Positions 31,591-53,063 of a stretch of 64,000 nt of DNA are shown here, piece after piece; position 1 is the first letter of the stretch; each line of letters begins with the position of its first letter. This DNA comes from Plumapathes pennacea (lineage: Eukaryota > Cnidaria > Anthozoa > Antipatharia > Myriopathidae), in assembly GCA_964036295.1 (NCBI GenBank), contig OZ038464.1, positions 23,014,008 to 23,078,007 on the forward strand. Direction: 5' to 3'. The position numbers and the translations under genes are program-made. Under the pieces are notes generated by a model. That model was not told the DNA's origin and made no database searches. It saw nothing but the letters and a program-made list of their open reading frames with translations.

Positions 31591-33379
31591 AAGAAAGAAA
31601 GAAAGAAAAGATTCGGGTTTCTGTGAGATGATATTTCTGTTGTCACATGACCGGCGCGCCCAACCGCTCAATGCATACACACAGTGCACGACGCAACCAC
31701 ACGTACATCCAAGCGCACACAAGCAAATACCGTAGTAGTTTTAGACCGTGGTCACACTTGCGCTTGAAGATCGCTTACCTTTGCTTACCATTGCTGGATT
31801 GTATGCTTTCACGTGAGGCAACACTTCAAAAGAACCAATGCGCATGCCCGCGCGTGCGAGATACATGAACTAGAAACATTGAACCCTACGAAAACCTTTA
31901 CCACGTTGGTCAAGGTCTTTAGCACTCATGCACGTGAGTCTCAACTCTGACTGTATTGGCTCTGACAGGACTAAAGATGATTGGCAACCGTCTTTAGGTT
32001 TTCCACTTTTTCTAGAATATTTGGCAGTTTTATATAGATGGTTATATCCACACCGTTATAGATGTAGTCATTAGAAACTCACTCTGATGTACTCGTTCTC
32101 CAGGAATACATTGAATCAGAGGACGTCAGGTATCAACCGTTTTACCGAACGTGTAGCTCGCACAACGACACCATATGGAGCGTAATCTTGTACGCGTACA
32201 AAGGCCTAATGCTGGCATTTGGAGCGTTTCTTGCTTGGGAAACGAGAAATGTGAATATTCCCGCACTCAACGACTCCAGGTACATCGGCATCTCGGTATA
32301 CAGCGTCGTGCTCTCTTGCGCTATGGGAATCACGATCATCACCGCCATTGAGTTTGACCCCGACATGCAGTTTGTCGTCATCTCTTTGTTGGTTCTTTTT
32401 TGCACGACTGTTACACTTTGTCTGGTTTTCATTCCAAAGGTGAGCTGATAGAAAGACGCTAGTTGTTCTAGCGTGTCAATCACACGCAAATTTTGTGTGC
32501 CAAGATATAGGATGCGAAGGCGGTTCTGGGACGCGGTGTCAACATTTTTCCAGTCAGATTTGATTACGTTGGTTTCCACTCTGCTCTCCCGTCTAAACTG
32601 TTACTTGTAAACGAGTGGTGTAACTCATGAATTACTGCACAAATATATTGTCCGGTTGTTCAAAGCACGATAAGGGCTAATCATCAGATCAACACGTTTT
32701 GTCCAAGACAAAAAGACAGCACAACTTCATCGATATATGTTGAAATAGAGCAAGCTTTATAACCTGGTCTTTGATCAAAACAAGCGAAAGTATTTGGTTA
32801 AAGCTGCATTAGCCTATTTAAGCCACAATCCTGGTCAAAAATGTTGGCATACTAGGACAAAGTCCTCTAACTTTGAGTTTTTCTTGCCACCCCCTCCCCC
32901 ACTTCAATGTTGATTTGCTCATCTTTCTGCCCTGAACCAACACTGATCGGGGGAAGGGGAGGGCGGTGCCTTGACTAGGCCAGCCAAAGTGGGTGTTATA
33001 TCGACGAAATAGCACCATGATCAGGGTGTCCCAAAGACTTTTATCCAGGATTGGAGCTTTGAACAACCGAGCCCACTGATGACTGTAAAAATAACTTTCT
33101 TGGGATTACCCGTGCGCTGTTAGCGCTCTCTTTCAGTCAATATATACAGAGTACAAAATATCTATTGTCATATAATATGAATTTCTGCAACACGTTCCAT
33201 GATAGATCATCACAGTGAGGAGAGACCCAGAGGGAAACGAGAGAGTGGTGTGCGTTCCAGCCTTGAACACAGAGAGCGCAGCAAACCAATGGTCTCCCAC
33301 AGCGATTCAGTCAGTCGACCATGAACGACTCAAACAAAAGCCAGCACTGAGCGACAGAACAACGTCCAGCCTAGTTTAA
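23409..33379 (+). CDS. GABBR2: Metabotropic GABA-B receptor subunit 2-like class C GPCR
   Basis: Plasma-membrane receptor: extracellular Venus-flytrap domain, then seven helices. Fifteen exons: 23409-23651, 24661-24798, 25458-25628, 26042-26152, 26379-26444, 26610-26813, 27512-27727, 27837-27900, 28139-28213, 28746-28896, 30222-30357, 30800-30904, 31380-31502, 32104-32439, 33206-33379; all phases agree (770 residues). Residues 1-25 are a signal peptide (MKFTVLAAISQLLFIGSFVV). Flytrap landmarks are KIMLLGGMCSES, YPLFFRTISPED and KYVWFLVGWYQPKWW. TM1 is in exon 10, TM2 exon 11, TM3 exon 12, TM4 exon 13, TM5-7 exon 14. FLAWETRNVNIPALNDSRYI is closest to GABBR2 rather than GABBR1. Conserved Cys residues before TM3 (LLRCR) and in the loop before TM5 (FYRTCSSHN) are present. 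The cytoplasmic tail is only about 57 residues, with no visible coiled coil, and ends in TSSLV. Cnidarians have several such paralogs, so strict orthology is unproven. Confidence 0.93.
27019..27091 (+). tRNA. tRNA-Arg (anticodon TCG)
   Basis: A 73-base cloverleaf. The acceptor stem GGCCTCG pairs with CGGGGTC (two G-T pairs), then discriminator G. The A box is TGGCCTAATGG. The anticodon stem TCTGA/TCAGA encloses loop CTTCGGA (anticodon TCG), and the T arm is CCAGGTTCGAGTCCTGG. It lies in the sense orientation inside intron 6 of the receptor gene. A T run (about 27121-27127) can act as the pol III terminator. No CCA is encoded, as expected for a nuclear gene. Confidence 0.95.
28415..28565. repeat. 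MITE with GGTTGTTCAAAG ends, copy 1
   Basis: The left end ggtcccggttgttcaaag and the reverse complement of the right end tggacccggctgttcaagg match; both continue into gtggatagcgctat-type sequence. About 150 bp, in intron 10 of the receptor gene. It shares ends with the elements at 32650, 33715 and 46752. Confidence 0.7.
29151..29197. repeat. (GTT)n microsatellite
   Basis: Fifteen or so uninterrupted GTT units in intron 10 of the receptor gene. The rest of this 1.3-kb intron shows only short ORFs. Confidence 0.95.
32650..33074. repeat. MITE with GGTTGTTCAAAG ends, copy 2
   Basis: The left end tccggttgttcaaagc and right end gctttgaacaaccgagccc are inverted repeats. About 425 bp, in the last intron of the receptor gene. 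The interior differs from the other copies. Confidence 0.65.
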
Positions 33380-33420
33380 ATCACTTAATAATGTCCAGTG
33401 GATCAGTTATTGCGCGAAAA

Positions 33421-33426
33421 AATAAA
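33421..33426 (+). terminator. Poly(A) signal for the GABBR2-like gene
   Basis: AATAAA lies 42 bases after the stop codon. It is close to the stop, so a later signal may be used instead. Confidence 0.4.
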
Positions 33427-33714
33427 AAGGCAAGCGCAATGGACAAGTTTTAAACAGCTAGTTCCCTCTCCCATCAGAGATATATCGTGCAGTATTAGCA
33501 TTTGACAGTTTCGCTTGTATTTGAATATCAAAGTTTGCTTTGATCGTAACATTGTTGGACCACACAACAAGATCAATTAATTCCTGTTTAATTCATTACA
33601 TAATAGCATCTTCTCGGAAACAGGTTTTAGGTTGGACACTCTTTTAATGCGATCCTTCTTGTAAAGGTTGGGATGTCTATAATAGTTCTGCAGTTTAAGG
33701 TTGGTACCAGTAAT

Positions 33715-33950
33715 GGGCCTGGTTGTTCAAAACGCGATAAAGTTAATCTTAAATTAGGTCGAAACTTTGCCATTTTTAAGCCTGGAAACGACAAACGTTT
33801 GCTCATAAAATGACTTCTTCTGATGTTTTATGCCAGAACAAACTTTCTAGCCAATCTTTGATAAAAACTCTGCAGTTTGTAGGCCAAAAGCAAGAGGAAA
33901 AGAATTTGGTCGATCATGCGTTAGCTTAATCGAGCTTTGAACAACTGACA
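33715..33950. repeat. MITE with GGTTGTTCAAAG ends, copy 3
   Basis: The left end gggcctggttgttcaaaacg and right end tcgagctttgaacaactgac are inverted repeats. It sits between the convergent 3' ends of the receptor and MARS-A genes. No gene is seen in 33430-34087. Confidence 0.65.
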
Positions 33951-34087
33951 TCTAAAGTTATGCCTTCGGCATCCTTCGCTGATCACTTCGTTAGGGGCTC
34001 AAGTAAACAACACAAGCAATTAAACTAATACAGCTTCATTTATATTCTGTCTTGATATCCTCGCTTTCTTGTAAGACCCGTAACGAA

Positions 34088-44046
<9,959 letters not shown>

Positions 44047-44049
44047 GTT

Positions 44050-45316
44050 GAAATCCAACTCTCGTCGATGCTTGTCGCCGAGTGAGCTGGTTGACAGTGA
44101 GTGCTGGGAGCTGAGCAGCAACAATTGAGCTGAGTCACGAGTTTCCCATTGGCAAATCGATCACAAACAACAAAACTCGATCAACAAGTTTATCTGAAAT
44201 AACTAGAACAACATCCGGTCCGATTCTTGGAATCGTATCAGCGTACGTGCTCAGAGAGATAATTGTGTTCCCCCTGAATATCACAAGACTAGATCTGATT
44301 TATATGCAATGGGGTTTTCCCTAAATTGTGCATCGAGTTCGCACGCACCGCGGTTTTCACTGATTTGGTTACATCAATCAATTATTCATTTACACAATGG
44401 GCAAAACGTTTTCCGCGAAATATTTGCTCATTACACAACTCTTAAAACTTTTGTATCCATACAATATCGCGCAAGGATAATATTTATGCAAAATATTGAC
44501 CACATCAAAACTTGATAAAGCGACCACACGGTGAATACTACATAGATAATAGGTGTCACACAGAGTAATGTCTTCCAAGGAATCTGCCCAGAAAACAGAA
44601 ACGTGTTCCAAAAATCCTAGCTGATTAAAAGTGTATCGAATCAATGTATATATATCGCGCACAAATACAGAAGAGAGTTTCGGATGGATTACTGGAGTTG
44701 TGCCAAATGTATGCGCCGACTTTCAGTCTGTATGTCATTTAGAGTTGGCAAGAAAAAATTTCAAGAACTTTTACTTGCGAATTGGTGGAATGCACAAGAA
44801 TACGGTTTTTAAACTAACAGGTTTAGGTCTGATAACGCTAGACAGTTGTCAAGCCTCTAGCAGCCACGCTGCAGACCGATTTCACTTCTCAATTCCGCGA
44901 ATCTGTTTCTTACTTACCTGGCATATTTTTAAAAACGCTGTTACTGCGTAATTAAAAATTACTGAATCAGCAACCTTTTCAGCCCACCTTACAAAATAAT
45001 TTTCCTTTCAAAACAAACAAGCTTGAAACTAGACTGGGATACATTGGTATGCCGTGGATTCTGAGAGAAGCTCTTCGGTAAAATATATTAGTCTTGAAAG
45101 TGATAAAGCGCAGCAGAGATTACGAGCTTGAATACATTACAAGCACGTGTTGCCACTTCTGAGAACTACAGGAAACCTGTTAAACTGGTTACATAAACCG
45201 GCTCAATCTCTATACTAGATATCTAAACCCTGTGCAGAAACATCGCACATACACAGAGGGACTGCAGCAGTACAGCAGTGCACCAGCGAGAAGTGAAAAC
45301 CTTTAAGCATCAAGAG
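44050..45316. promoter_or_regulatory. Divergent intergenic region MARS-A / MAT
   Basis: About 1.27 kb between the likely MARS-A start (minus, 44046) and the MAT start (plus, 45317). Promoters for both genes must lie here or in first-exon flanks. Only short ORFs occur; no clear TATA box or recognised operator was found. Confidence 0.4.
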
Positions 45317-48300
45317 ATGGAATCTCCAGATACTGGAAACAACACCTTCCTTTTCACCTCGGAATCTGTTGGCGAAGGCCATCCAGGTAACGTGCATGCG
45401 TTTACTCAAAAACACGTTTTACATAGTGTTGGATAAAATGCACCTGGACGACAGGACGTGTTGTCAGTGTCACTTTCATCATGAACTTTTACTGCTGCAT
45501 GCACATCGAACTTTGTTGTGGACTGACTTCTCTTCTTCTGATATTGCTAGTGTTTGGGCTACAAGGAAACTTATATGGAAGTTAACTGACAACGTATGTG
45601 TTTCTTCGTTGCAGACAAGATGTGTGATCAAGTGTCCGATGCCATCCTGGACGCGCATTTGCGACAAGATCCAAATGCCAAAGTAGCGTGTGGTATGTAA
45701 GACTCAGTTTTCTTTCGGAAACCCTTCAATATTTCAGAAAACCTGGCCACTCATATACAAATAGCAAGGGTTTCGTTTCTGTACTGTATGCTTCAGCATA
45801 GATTAGAACAAAACCGAAAGTGCACCAATTTTCCAGCTGATTCAGACATGTCGTATCTCTTTAAACTAGTAACATTTTGGGCGCATAACGTCAACAAATT
45901 GTTAATTTCAACAACAAACATATACCACAAACCAAATGCATCAGATTCCACTTGTACTTGATCATGCTTATCGACCTTTCTAGTTGACGTTGAAGATTTC
46001 GGACATGAACGAAGTTATTGCCTCACTCTGCGAATCTGATACTAATCGCGACATAATAATGTTGTGTTATATGAAACTTTTTTTTTTTCCTAGAAACTTG
46101 CACCAAAACAGGCATGATCCTTGTCGCTGGGGAAATCACATCTACTGCACATGTGGACTACCAACAGGTCATCCGTGATACTGTCAGGCGCATTGGGTAC
46201 GACAGCTCAGATAAAGGTAACGCAAGGGTAACCCTTCACTTACCAGTAAAGTTATTCTTTCTGCAGCTGTTGCCGACCTGATATCACTTCCTAGTTAAAT
46301 CACAGGCAGCCCACAAGGTGTTACTAAGTCACGCCTGATCGGTCAAGGTCTGATGACGTCACGGCCGATCGGTTAATAAGGATTTGTATGGGGAGATTTT
46401 CAAATCACATTTTATGCGTGAAAATAAAACAATCTTTCTCCTAAAATTCGTCAGATAACATTACGAGTCCTTATTTACCGTTTAAGGTGACTTTCGAGGC
46501 GATTTGGCGCCGATTTAGCAATTTTTATTTTTGTGCTGCCTGTGTATGTACTGGTTAAATTTTCCTAAAAACGTACTCCTCGTTCAAATGTCCAGAGCTA
46601 CAATCTAAAATTATTTATTGCTAATGATATAAAAATAATGTCATTCTGCTATGTTTTAAGGGATCTACAGTGTACTACAGGGTGATATTCAAGATGTAAC
46701 TTTTTCTAGCCAGTATCATAACGAGGGTGTCCCTACAAGGACTTTCGAGCTAGGCCCAGTTGTTCAAAGCTTGATTAAGATAATTCAAGATTAACTAGAT
46801 TCTTTCTCTCAATCTTTTGGCAAACAAAACACCAGTTTTCTGGTAAAAAGAAAAAACGACTAAAGAGCTTGTTTGAGACTAAAGGATGTCCAGGAAACCT
46901 TGTTTGAAAAAAATCTCCCAGAATCCAAGCTTAAAGATTAAAACAAAGAATAAAATCAATCCAGTAATAGTTTAATCATGCTTTGAACAAATGGGCCCAT
47001 GCAGAAGCTCACAAACCAGTACTAGCATTCTCACCTGACTTTTCCTTCAAACGTTAGGGTTTGACTACAAGACATGCAATGTCCTGGTAGCCCTTGAGCA
47101 ACAGAGTCCAGACATTGCACAGGGCGTTCACCAAGGCAGGAGAGATGAAGACATAGGAGCAGGAGACCAGGGACTGATGTTTGGCTATGCAACAGACGAA
47201 ACAGATGAGCTCATGCCCCTCACAGCAGTCTTGGCTCATGGGATGAACAAAAAATTGGCAGAGTGCCGGCGTAATGGAGAAATGGCCTGGCTGCGCCCTG
47301 ACTCAAAGACCCAGGTGACTGTTGAGTACCGTTTTGAGGGCGGAGCTGCCATTCCTCTGCGCGTGCACACAGTTGTCATCTCAACCCAGCATGGGCCTGA
47401 CATTGATTTGGAAGAACAGAGGAGGCAGCTGATGGAAAGGATTGTCAGGGTAAGAAGGTGTCACCATGCCATCAAAACATAATAAGTTCAAATAAGTTCA
47501 AATATTTATTTTAAGAGAGAGCCACATTGGCCTAGCAGTTAGCATGGTTGCCTTTTACGCCAAGGGCGTGAGTTCAATGCCCACTCAAAGGCAGTGAAAT
47601 TTGAGGTGTAAAAACCTGGCTCTCTACCCGTGGCTCGGATGACCACATAAATGGCAGTCCTGCCTCTAAATAATAAGAACTACGGGGATGTAAAAGAACC
47701 ACTGAGGATGCAACCACATCTCTGGCAGTGACCACTCTCAAGTGCCTACCAAATGGCCACACTTAAATCGGAGCCTCGCTCTGTTGTGTGAGCCTTACCA
47801 CTTCGAGTGGTAGAAGCATCATAAATAAATAAATGACAACTGATTTTTGAAAGCTTTGATAATCAAACTAAACAAGTTGGAAGAGGCTTATTTCTACTAG
47901 AACTAAAAAAAAAAGTTCCTGACTTCTCCAGTATCTTACCTGTCATATATTCATTCTTTATTTCACTCTTCTTCAGACTGTTATTCCGGCAAAGTACTTG
48001 GATGAAGACACAGTGTACCACCTGCAACCTTCTGGCAGATTTGTAACAGGTGGCCCACAGGGTGATGCAGGAGTGACTGGTCGTAAGATCATTGTCGATA
48101 CCTATGGTGGTTGGGGAGCTCATGGAGGTGGTGCCTTCTCTGGAAAAGACTTTTCAAAGGTACAAAAATTAGCAACTGGCCACTTGACCTGCAAAAAAAC
48201 AGTCCATACAAGTACTTAGATTAAAACCTAAAAATAAAAAACAATACATCGGTTTACAAACCCTCAGTTGACCACATTTCTCTATTCGCATTGTTTTGGT

Positions 48301-49985
48301 CTATGTTGGCAGAGATAATGTATACAGCACCTTGACGATTGTGCTTAACGGATCAATATAAATACAGATGGTATAAGCTGAAACTTTGACCACTCATAGC
48401 CATCTTCATCGTGAGACAGATTCAGATTGACAGATGAAATAAAATTAAAAATTCTGCTATATCCTAAACATAAAAAGTTCTTCCTATTCAATGGTCTTCT
48501 TCTACCGTATTTATATAATTGTATCGATCCTGATACCAGTATCATTTTTTAAAGGTTGATCGATCTGCCGCATATGCAGCCAGGTGGGTTGCTAAGTCTC
48601 TTGTTGCAGCCAAGTTGTGCAAACGAGTCTTGCTGCAGCTCTCCTATGCTATTGGAATTGCTGAACCTCTGTCAATCACTGTGTTCTCTTACGGAACCAG
48701 CAAAAAGTCAGAGCAAGAGTTGCTGAGGATTGTGAAAAAGAACTTTGACTTGCGTCCAGGTGTCATTGTCAGGTAACAAGATATTGTGTTATTATATAGA
48801 CACGAGTGTTTTACTGGAAAATATACCGTGCGTAAAATCCATACGAAACTACATCCGGGACCCAAGTGGTGTATTTTCCATATCCTCACTATCATTGGCA
48901 TCATTTCCTGCTTGTTTGTGCAATTTCTCGTAAAACATTCGTGTCTAATATAATAAAAAGAAAATTACACGGCGGCTTGAAGATATTGATTTTATTTTCT
49001 CATGGTAAAAACAACATTTTACTCACTCGCGAAGCGCTTGTTCATAAAATATTGTTTTTACCACTCGAAAATAAAATTCATATCTTCGCGCCGCTGTGTA
49101 ATATCCTCTAAGTATACTGTTTCACTCAAGGGTTCACATAATATGGTATTACATTAATTCTCCTGTAAGCTATCAACAATCACTACCATTTTAATCTGTA
49201 TAATACATTGATTCAAAAGGTCAACTCTCACAGCCCCTTGGCTTGTGGTAATACTATCAGTGGTTATGTTATATCACATCTTATTATATACATACTGAGA
49301 CATACTCACGAAAAAGCCATATCGTAAAATTTCGTACGCAAATGAGTTCTAGCCAATGAGAGGCCGCGAACGACGCTTTTCACACGTGAAAAAAATCGTT
49401 CGTCCAATCACAAGCTGCGAACGACGATTTTTCACTACTTTTAAAGGGTTTCCCGGTCCCATCATAAATGTCTCAGTATGTATATAATAAACAGAAAACA
49501 TCATGGAAAGTATTTTGTACAGTTTTTATTCACTCGTTGTTTCGTATCATAAAACTCACTCGCTCGCAAAGCCTCGCTCGTTCGTTTTATGATACTTCAC
49601 AACTCGAGAATAAAAACCGTACGTGCGCACTTTCCATGAAGTAATCTCTATATCTTATATACTTTGTCAAGGGATAATCTTTGCTCAATATAATACAGTA
49701 AGGTCAGTATGTATAATGTGGATAAAATCATGTTTTAGTGGATAATGGCTCATGTGTGTACTGGTAGTTTGATCATTTCTTGATTAGGGATACTGAACTT
49801 ATGCTGTTTTGTTTTGCTTTGTTTTGTTCTTTTTTTTGCATGGACCCATCTTAAATAGTTACATCTGGACTCTTATTTTCAGGGATCTGGATCTGAGAAG
49901 GCCTATCTACGGTGAAACATGTGTGTATGGCCACTTCAAGCCTGGCTACCCATGGGAAACACCAAAGGAACTGCAGCTTGACTAA
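45317..49985 (+). CDS. MAT2A: S-adenosylmethionine synthetase (methionine adenosyltransferase)
   Basis: Cytosolic enzyme making S-adenosylmethionine from ATP and methionine. Seven exons: 45317-45386, 45615-45692, 46094-46216, 47058-47449, 47977-48159, 48555-48772, 49883-49985; phases agree and give 388 residues, near the usual 395. Signature motifs are GEGHPDKMCDQ (split by intron 1), [15 protein letters not shown] in exon 4 and the P-loop [19 protein letters not shown] across exons 5 and 6. It ends in [13 protein letters not shown]. The start ATG ([17 protein letters not shown]) has the typical short N terminus. The gene lies head-to-head with MARS-A and uses the same substrate, methionine. 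A poly(A) signal is at 50211. Confidence 0.97.
46752..46998. repeat. MITE with GGTTGTTCAAAG-like ends, copy 4
   Basis: The left end ggcccagttgttcaaagctt, then gattaa, and the reverse complement of the right end gggcccatttgttcaaagca, then tgattaa, match. It lies in MAT intron 3. Confidence 0.7.
47514..47834 (+). mobile_element. tRNA-derived SINE
   Basis: An A-box-like tggcctagcagttagcatgg (about 47528-47547) and a B-box-like gagttcaatgccc (47570-47582) sit at tRNA-like spacing at the 5' end. They are followed by about 230 bases of unrelated body and an (ATAAA)-type tail near 47820-47834. This is the layout of a pol III SINE, inserted in sense in MAT intron 4. The SINE family was not identified. 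Confidence 0.7.
48964..49102. repeat. Foldback element A in MAT intron 6
   Basis: The outer ends attacacggcggc and the reverse complement of gccgctgtgtaat pair, and the arms continue through ttgattttattttctc and ggtaaaaacaa. The centre, ctcactcgcgaagcgcttg, is itself palindrome-rich. About 140 bp, no ORF. Confidence 0.75.
49501..49640. repeat. Foldback element B in MAT intron 6
   Basis: The arms tcatggaaagt / actttccatga and cagtttttattcactcg / ctcgagaataaaaaccg surround a centre of cgtatcataaaactcactcg and its inverted match. Organisation resembles element A (48964) with different sequence. Confidence 0.7.
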
Positions 49986-50210
49986 ACACATCTAGTGACC
50001 TTCACATGGCATGAGCGCTTGCAGTCCTGCAACTGTTTTTTTCTTCTTCTTTCTGTTTGAACTCTTATATGTCTACAGTGTTTTGGGTTTATGCATGTTA
50101 AACTTCTGAATGAATGAATGAATGAGCAGTATATAGTATGGTTAGGTAGTACTTTTCTTTAGGACTCGCAAATATAAGGCTGTCAAAGTCAGTTGGTTGT
50201 CAAGCAAGGC

Positions 50211-50216
50211 AATAAA
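50211..50216 (+). terminator. Poly(A) signal for MAT
   Basis: AATAAA 226 bases after the MAT stop codon; no earlier consensus signal was noticed. Confidence 0.6.
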
Positions 50217-50518
50217 TCCTTGATCTGCTGCTTTTAAGCCCCCTAAAAGTTGAAATATGAATTAGTCGAATTAGCAATAATTTCCATTCCACTAGTTTAA
50301 GAATTTCAGTTTCTTTTGATCTCGATTTATTTTGTTTTGGGAACCAAATTAAGCCTGTTTTTTTTTTTTTTTTTTTTTTTTTACACAATCCATAGTAAGG
50401 GCACATTTGATTAAGTTTATTCCAGAATAGCCTATTTTTAATAACTAGTAGAAATATTTGAGAGCTTCGTAAAATCATTTGCTTGTGAGAGCTGACTTGG
50501 CTACCCTTTGATCACCAA

Positions 50519-51303
50519 TGCTGCAGTCACACTAGCGCTAGAACATTTGCTTAAGCATGTCTGCTTGTGCTTGCTTGTGACGTCAACCAAGCGCATGCTT
50601 GAAATTCACCCAAGCAGTGGGTGGTCACACATGTTGCCACATTGCTTGCTTGTTTGATGGTGTTGACATGTAATAGCCGGATAGAGTAATATGAGCATAA
50701 TTGAGAGGCTGGGTTGGCTGCAGGAAAATGCAGGGTTGGAGTGACTTGAACGGCGGCAGGAAAATGCAGTGTTTCAGTATCTTAGACAGATGCGGAGAAA
50801 CACTGTGTCAGAGTGGCTGGAGCGAGACTCGAACTTGAAAAGGCAGAAATCATTGCATAACGGGAGAATTACCGTTTATCTGGTGCCTGATCCACTGGGA
50901 AACCGTAGCTTATGTCTTGATGCGCATAATGTTTCTCCCACGGATGTGAATTTTGAGACATGTATGTACAACAGCGCTATTCGATTTGTGAATATTCTTG
51001 CAGACTAGAACAGGATTTGAAATTTGCCAGTCACATACGTGGCTGTCAAAATCAGCACTGTCCTTATTGGTTAAAACACTAAAGTCAATTATGATCTGTT
51101 TACCTAGCACAGCCCAAGAGCACCACAGACTGCGCTCAAGCTGAGCTACGGCTCCTTTGTACTTTGCTCCGTTTAGCATCAGTTTTCAAGCACGCCAGAG
51201 ATGGTGCGCTTGACCGGTCACACTAGACATCACGCTTGGAATGTGCTAGGTAAACAAAAACGTCACAAGCAAGCACAGTTCTAGCGCTAGTGTGACCGCA
51301 GCA
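50519..51303. mobile_element. Non-autonomous DNA transposon, 785 bp
   Basis: The ends gctgcagtcacactagcgct (continuing agaac) and the reverse complement of the right end gctgcggtcacactagcgct (continuing agaac) form terminal inverted repeats of about 25 bases with one change. The interior holds several gcttgc/caagc words and a 79-codon ORF at 50769-51008 that resembles no transposase. Superfamily unknown. Confidence 0.75.
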
Positions 51304-51649
51304 CAAGTCTTGCTAATAATATTTGCATTAATATTAATATTTGCATTATAAGACCTTAGCTATAGGTTTCTGGTTATTGTTGATTTGTTGGATTTAATGT
51401 TAACAGAAGAAATAAGTGGACATCCTTGGGGAATTGTGAGTGTCCACTTAATACACTGGGTGTCTGCTTACACAAGTAGAGTTTGCAGTATCTTACTGGG
51501 GAGTAGATTTTCGGGAGTAGGATAAGTGTCTGCTTTATACAGGGTGTCCGTCAGCCTGCGTGCAGATGTCCTGTGATCAGGTGTCCACTTAATACAGGGC
51601 CCCTTATACAGATTTGACTGTAATAGATATATACCTCCTAAAATGTATG

Positions 51650-51830
51650 GGGAAAAATTTGCAATTTTCGACCCTATTTCAGACCAAATATTAAAATCTC
51701 CAACCCTATGCCAGACCAAAGGCTAAAAATCAGACTAAATTTCAGACTAAAATGCTGAAAATGATACCCTTTGGGGTGGCACATACCCATATGGCTCATA
51801 TATGGGAGTAACCCCCCCTCCCCGGGCATA
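51650..51830. repeat. Dispersed 'cagaccaaa' repeat, copy 1
   Basis: It contains ctatttcagaccaaatatt, ccagaccaaagg and ttcagactaaaatgctgaaa, followed by a short C-rich tract. A second copy occupies about 62455-62680. Within both, the (at)ttcagaccaaa word is itself tandemly repeated. Confidence 0.8.
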
Positions 51831-52223
51831 CACTATGTGTCTCAGCTTATGTGTGTACTTAAGTACCCATCTCCTCTGTGGTGTTAAAGTGTGTTGTGGA
51901 GTGTGGTGGGGACATATTTACATGGGGGGAGGGGTAATTATTTTGTCATCACAATTTTGCAACTAAGATTGTAGCTCTCCCTAGTGCAGTGACTTTTGAT
52001 ATCTTTTTAGCTCCTGTTTCATTGAACAATTTGTATACAAATGAGTCCCAAAATGCTCCATTCAGTTTAGAAGGGAATAAAATCCTTAAAACAAAACAGT
52101 ATCTTAGTTCATTTATCAGAAAAGAGTTAATTTGGGATTTTTGAATGAAGCCGGTAGGAGTTTTTTTCCTGTTTGTGAAACAGTCAATTTTCAATTAACC
52201 TGATTCAATTAACTTGCAAGTAA

Positions 52224-52369
52224 TATATCGAAAACAAGTGTGAGTGTTTCATCACCCGTTCCAAACACCGAGAAACAGATGAAAGCACGAGGCCGCTTCG
52301 GCCGAGTGCTTTCATTGTTTCGAGGTGTTTGGAATGGGTGATGAAACACGAAGCACGAGTTTTTGATAT
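52224..52369. repeat. Foldback element C
   Basis: The left arm gtgtttcatcacccgttcca, then aacacc, pairs with ggtgtttggaatgggtgatg, then aaacac. Inner arms are gatgaaagcac / gtgctttcat around the palindrome ggccgcttcggcc. No ORF. Confidence 0.85.
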
Positions 52370-52501
52370 GGCTTCTCAAATGTGCATAATAATGTTCGGC
52401 ATGCCATATTCTAGTAATGCCAGAGTGAGAATCATTAAAAGTTGCATTTGTTGTGTTGTTGAAAGTGTAATTTCTCTTATTTGCATGCACGACCCCTGAT
52501 G

Positions 52502-52587
52502 CCCAATGAAAACGCAGAGGAAAATCACTAGTGATTTGGATATGTGATCCAAATCACTAAGTGATTTTCCTCTGGGTTTTCATTGGG
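52502..52587. repeat. Hairpin, 40-bp arms, 5-base loop
   Basis: The left arm 52502-52541 and right arm 52547-52587 are reverse complements with one mismatch and one single-base gap; the outer end is cccaatgaaaac and the inner part is aaatcactagtgatttggat. Loop atgtg. Confidence 0.9.
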
Positions 52588-52937
52588 TATGAAGGTTCGT
52601 GCACGTGACCAAATACTATTCCCCATTGGCTGATAACCTCATCCATAATTAATGAGTTTGAGAATAAAAGATATAACATCAGATTTACACTTTGCAGTCC
52701 AGTATTAACCTTTACATCGATATATAGTACGTGTATGTACCTTACATATAACAACGTTACGCTACAACGACCTTTTTACGGGAGGCATATATGCGCACAC
52801 CCTATATTTTCTTATCTTCCCTGCAAGACACATGGGAACAAACAGGAGGCCCCTTAGCTTAGTATATCAAGATGGTTGAATAAACCGCCTAATACAAATC
52901 AATCATCTGAAACCGCAAAATACCTGTACTGTTTTAA

Positions 52938-53063
52938 TAGGCCCGGTATAAACGTCGATCTTAGCATGCGTCCAACTCAATGCAAATGAGCAAAACCATT
53001 GTTTGAGCTAATTTGCATTGAGTTCGACGCATGCTAAGATCAATCGGCGTTTAACCTAGGCCC
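52938..53063. repeat. MITE with long inverted ends (GGCCCGGTATAAACG)
   Basis: The left arm tagcatgcgtccaactcaat, then gcaaat, pairs with atttgcattgagttcgacgc, then atgcta. The outer ends aggcccggtataaacg and cgtttaacctaggccc also pair. About 126 bp, no ORF. Confidence 0.8.
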
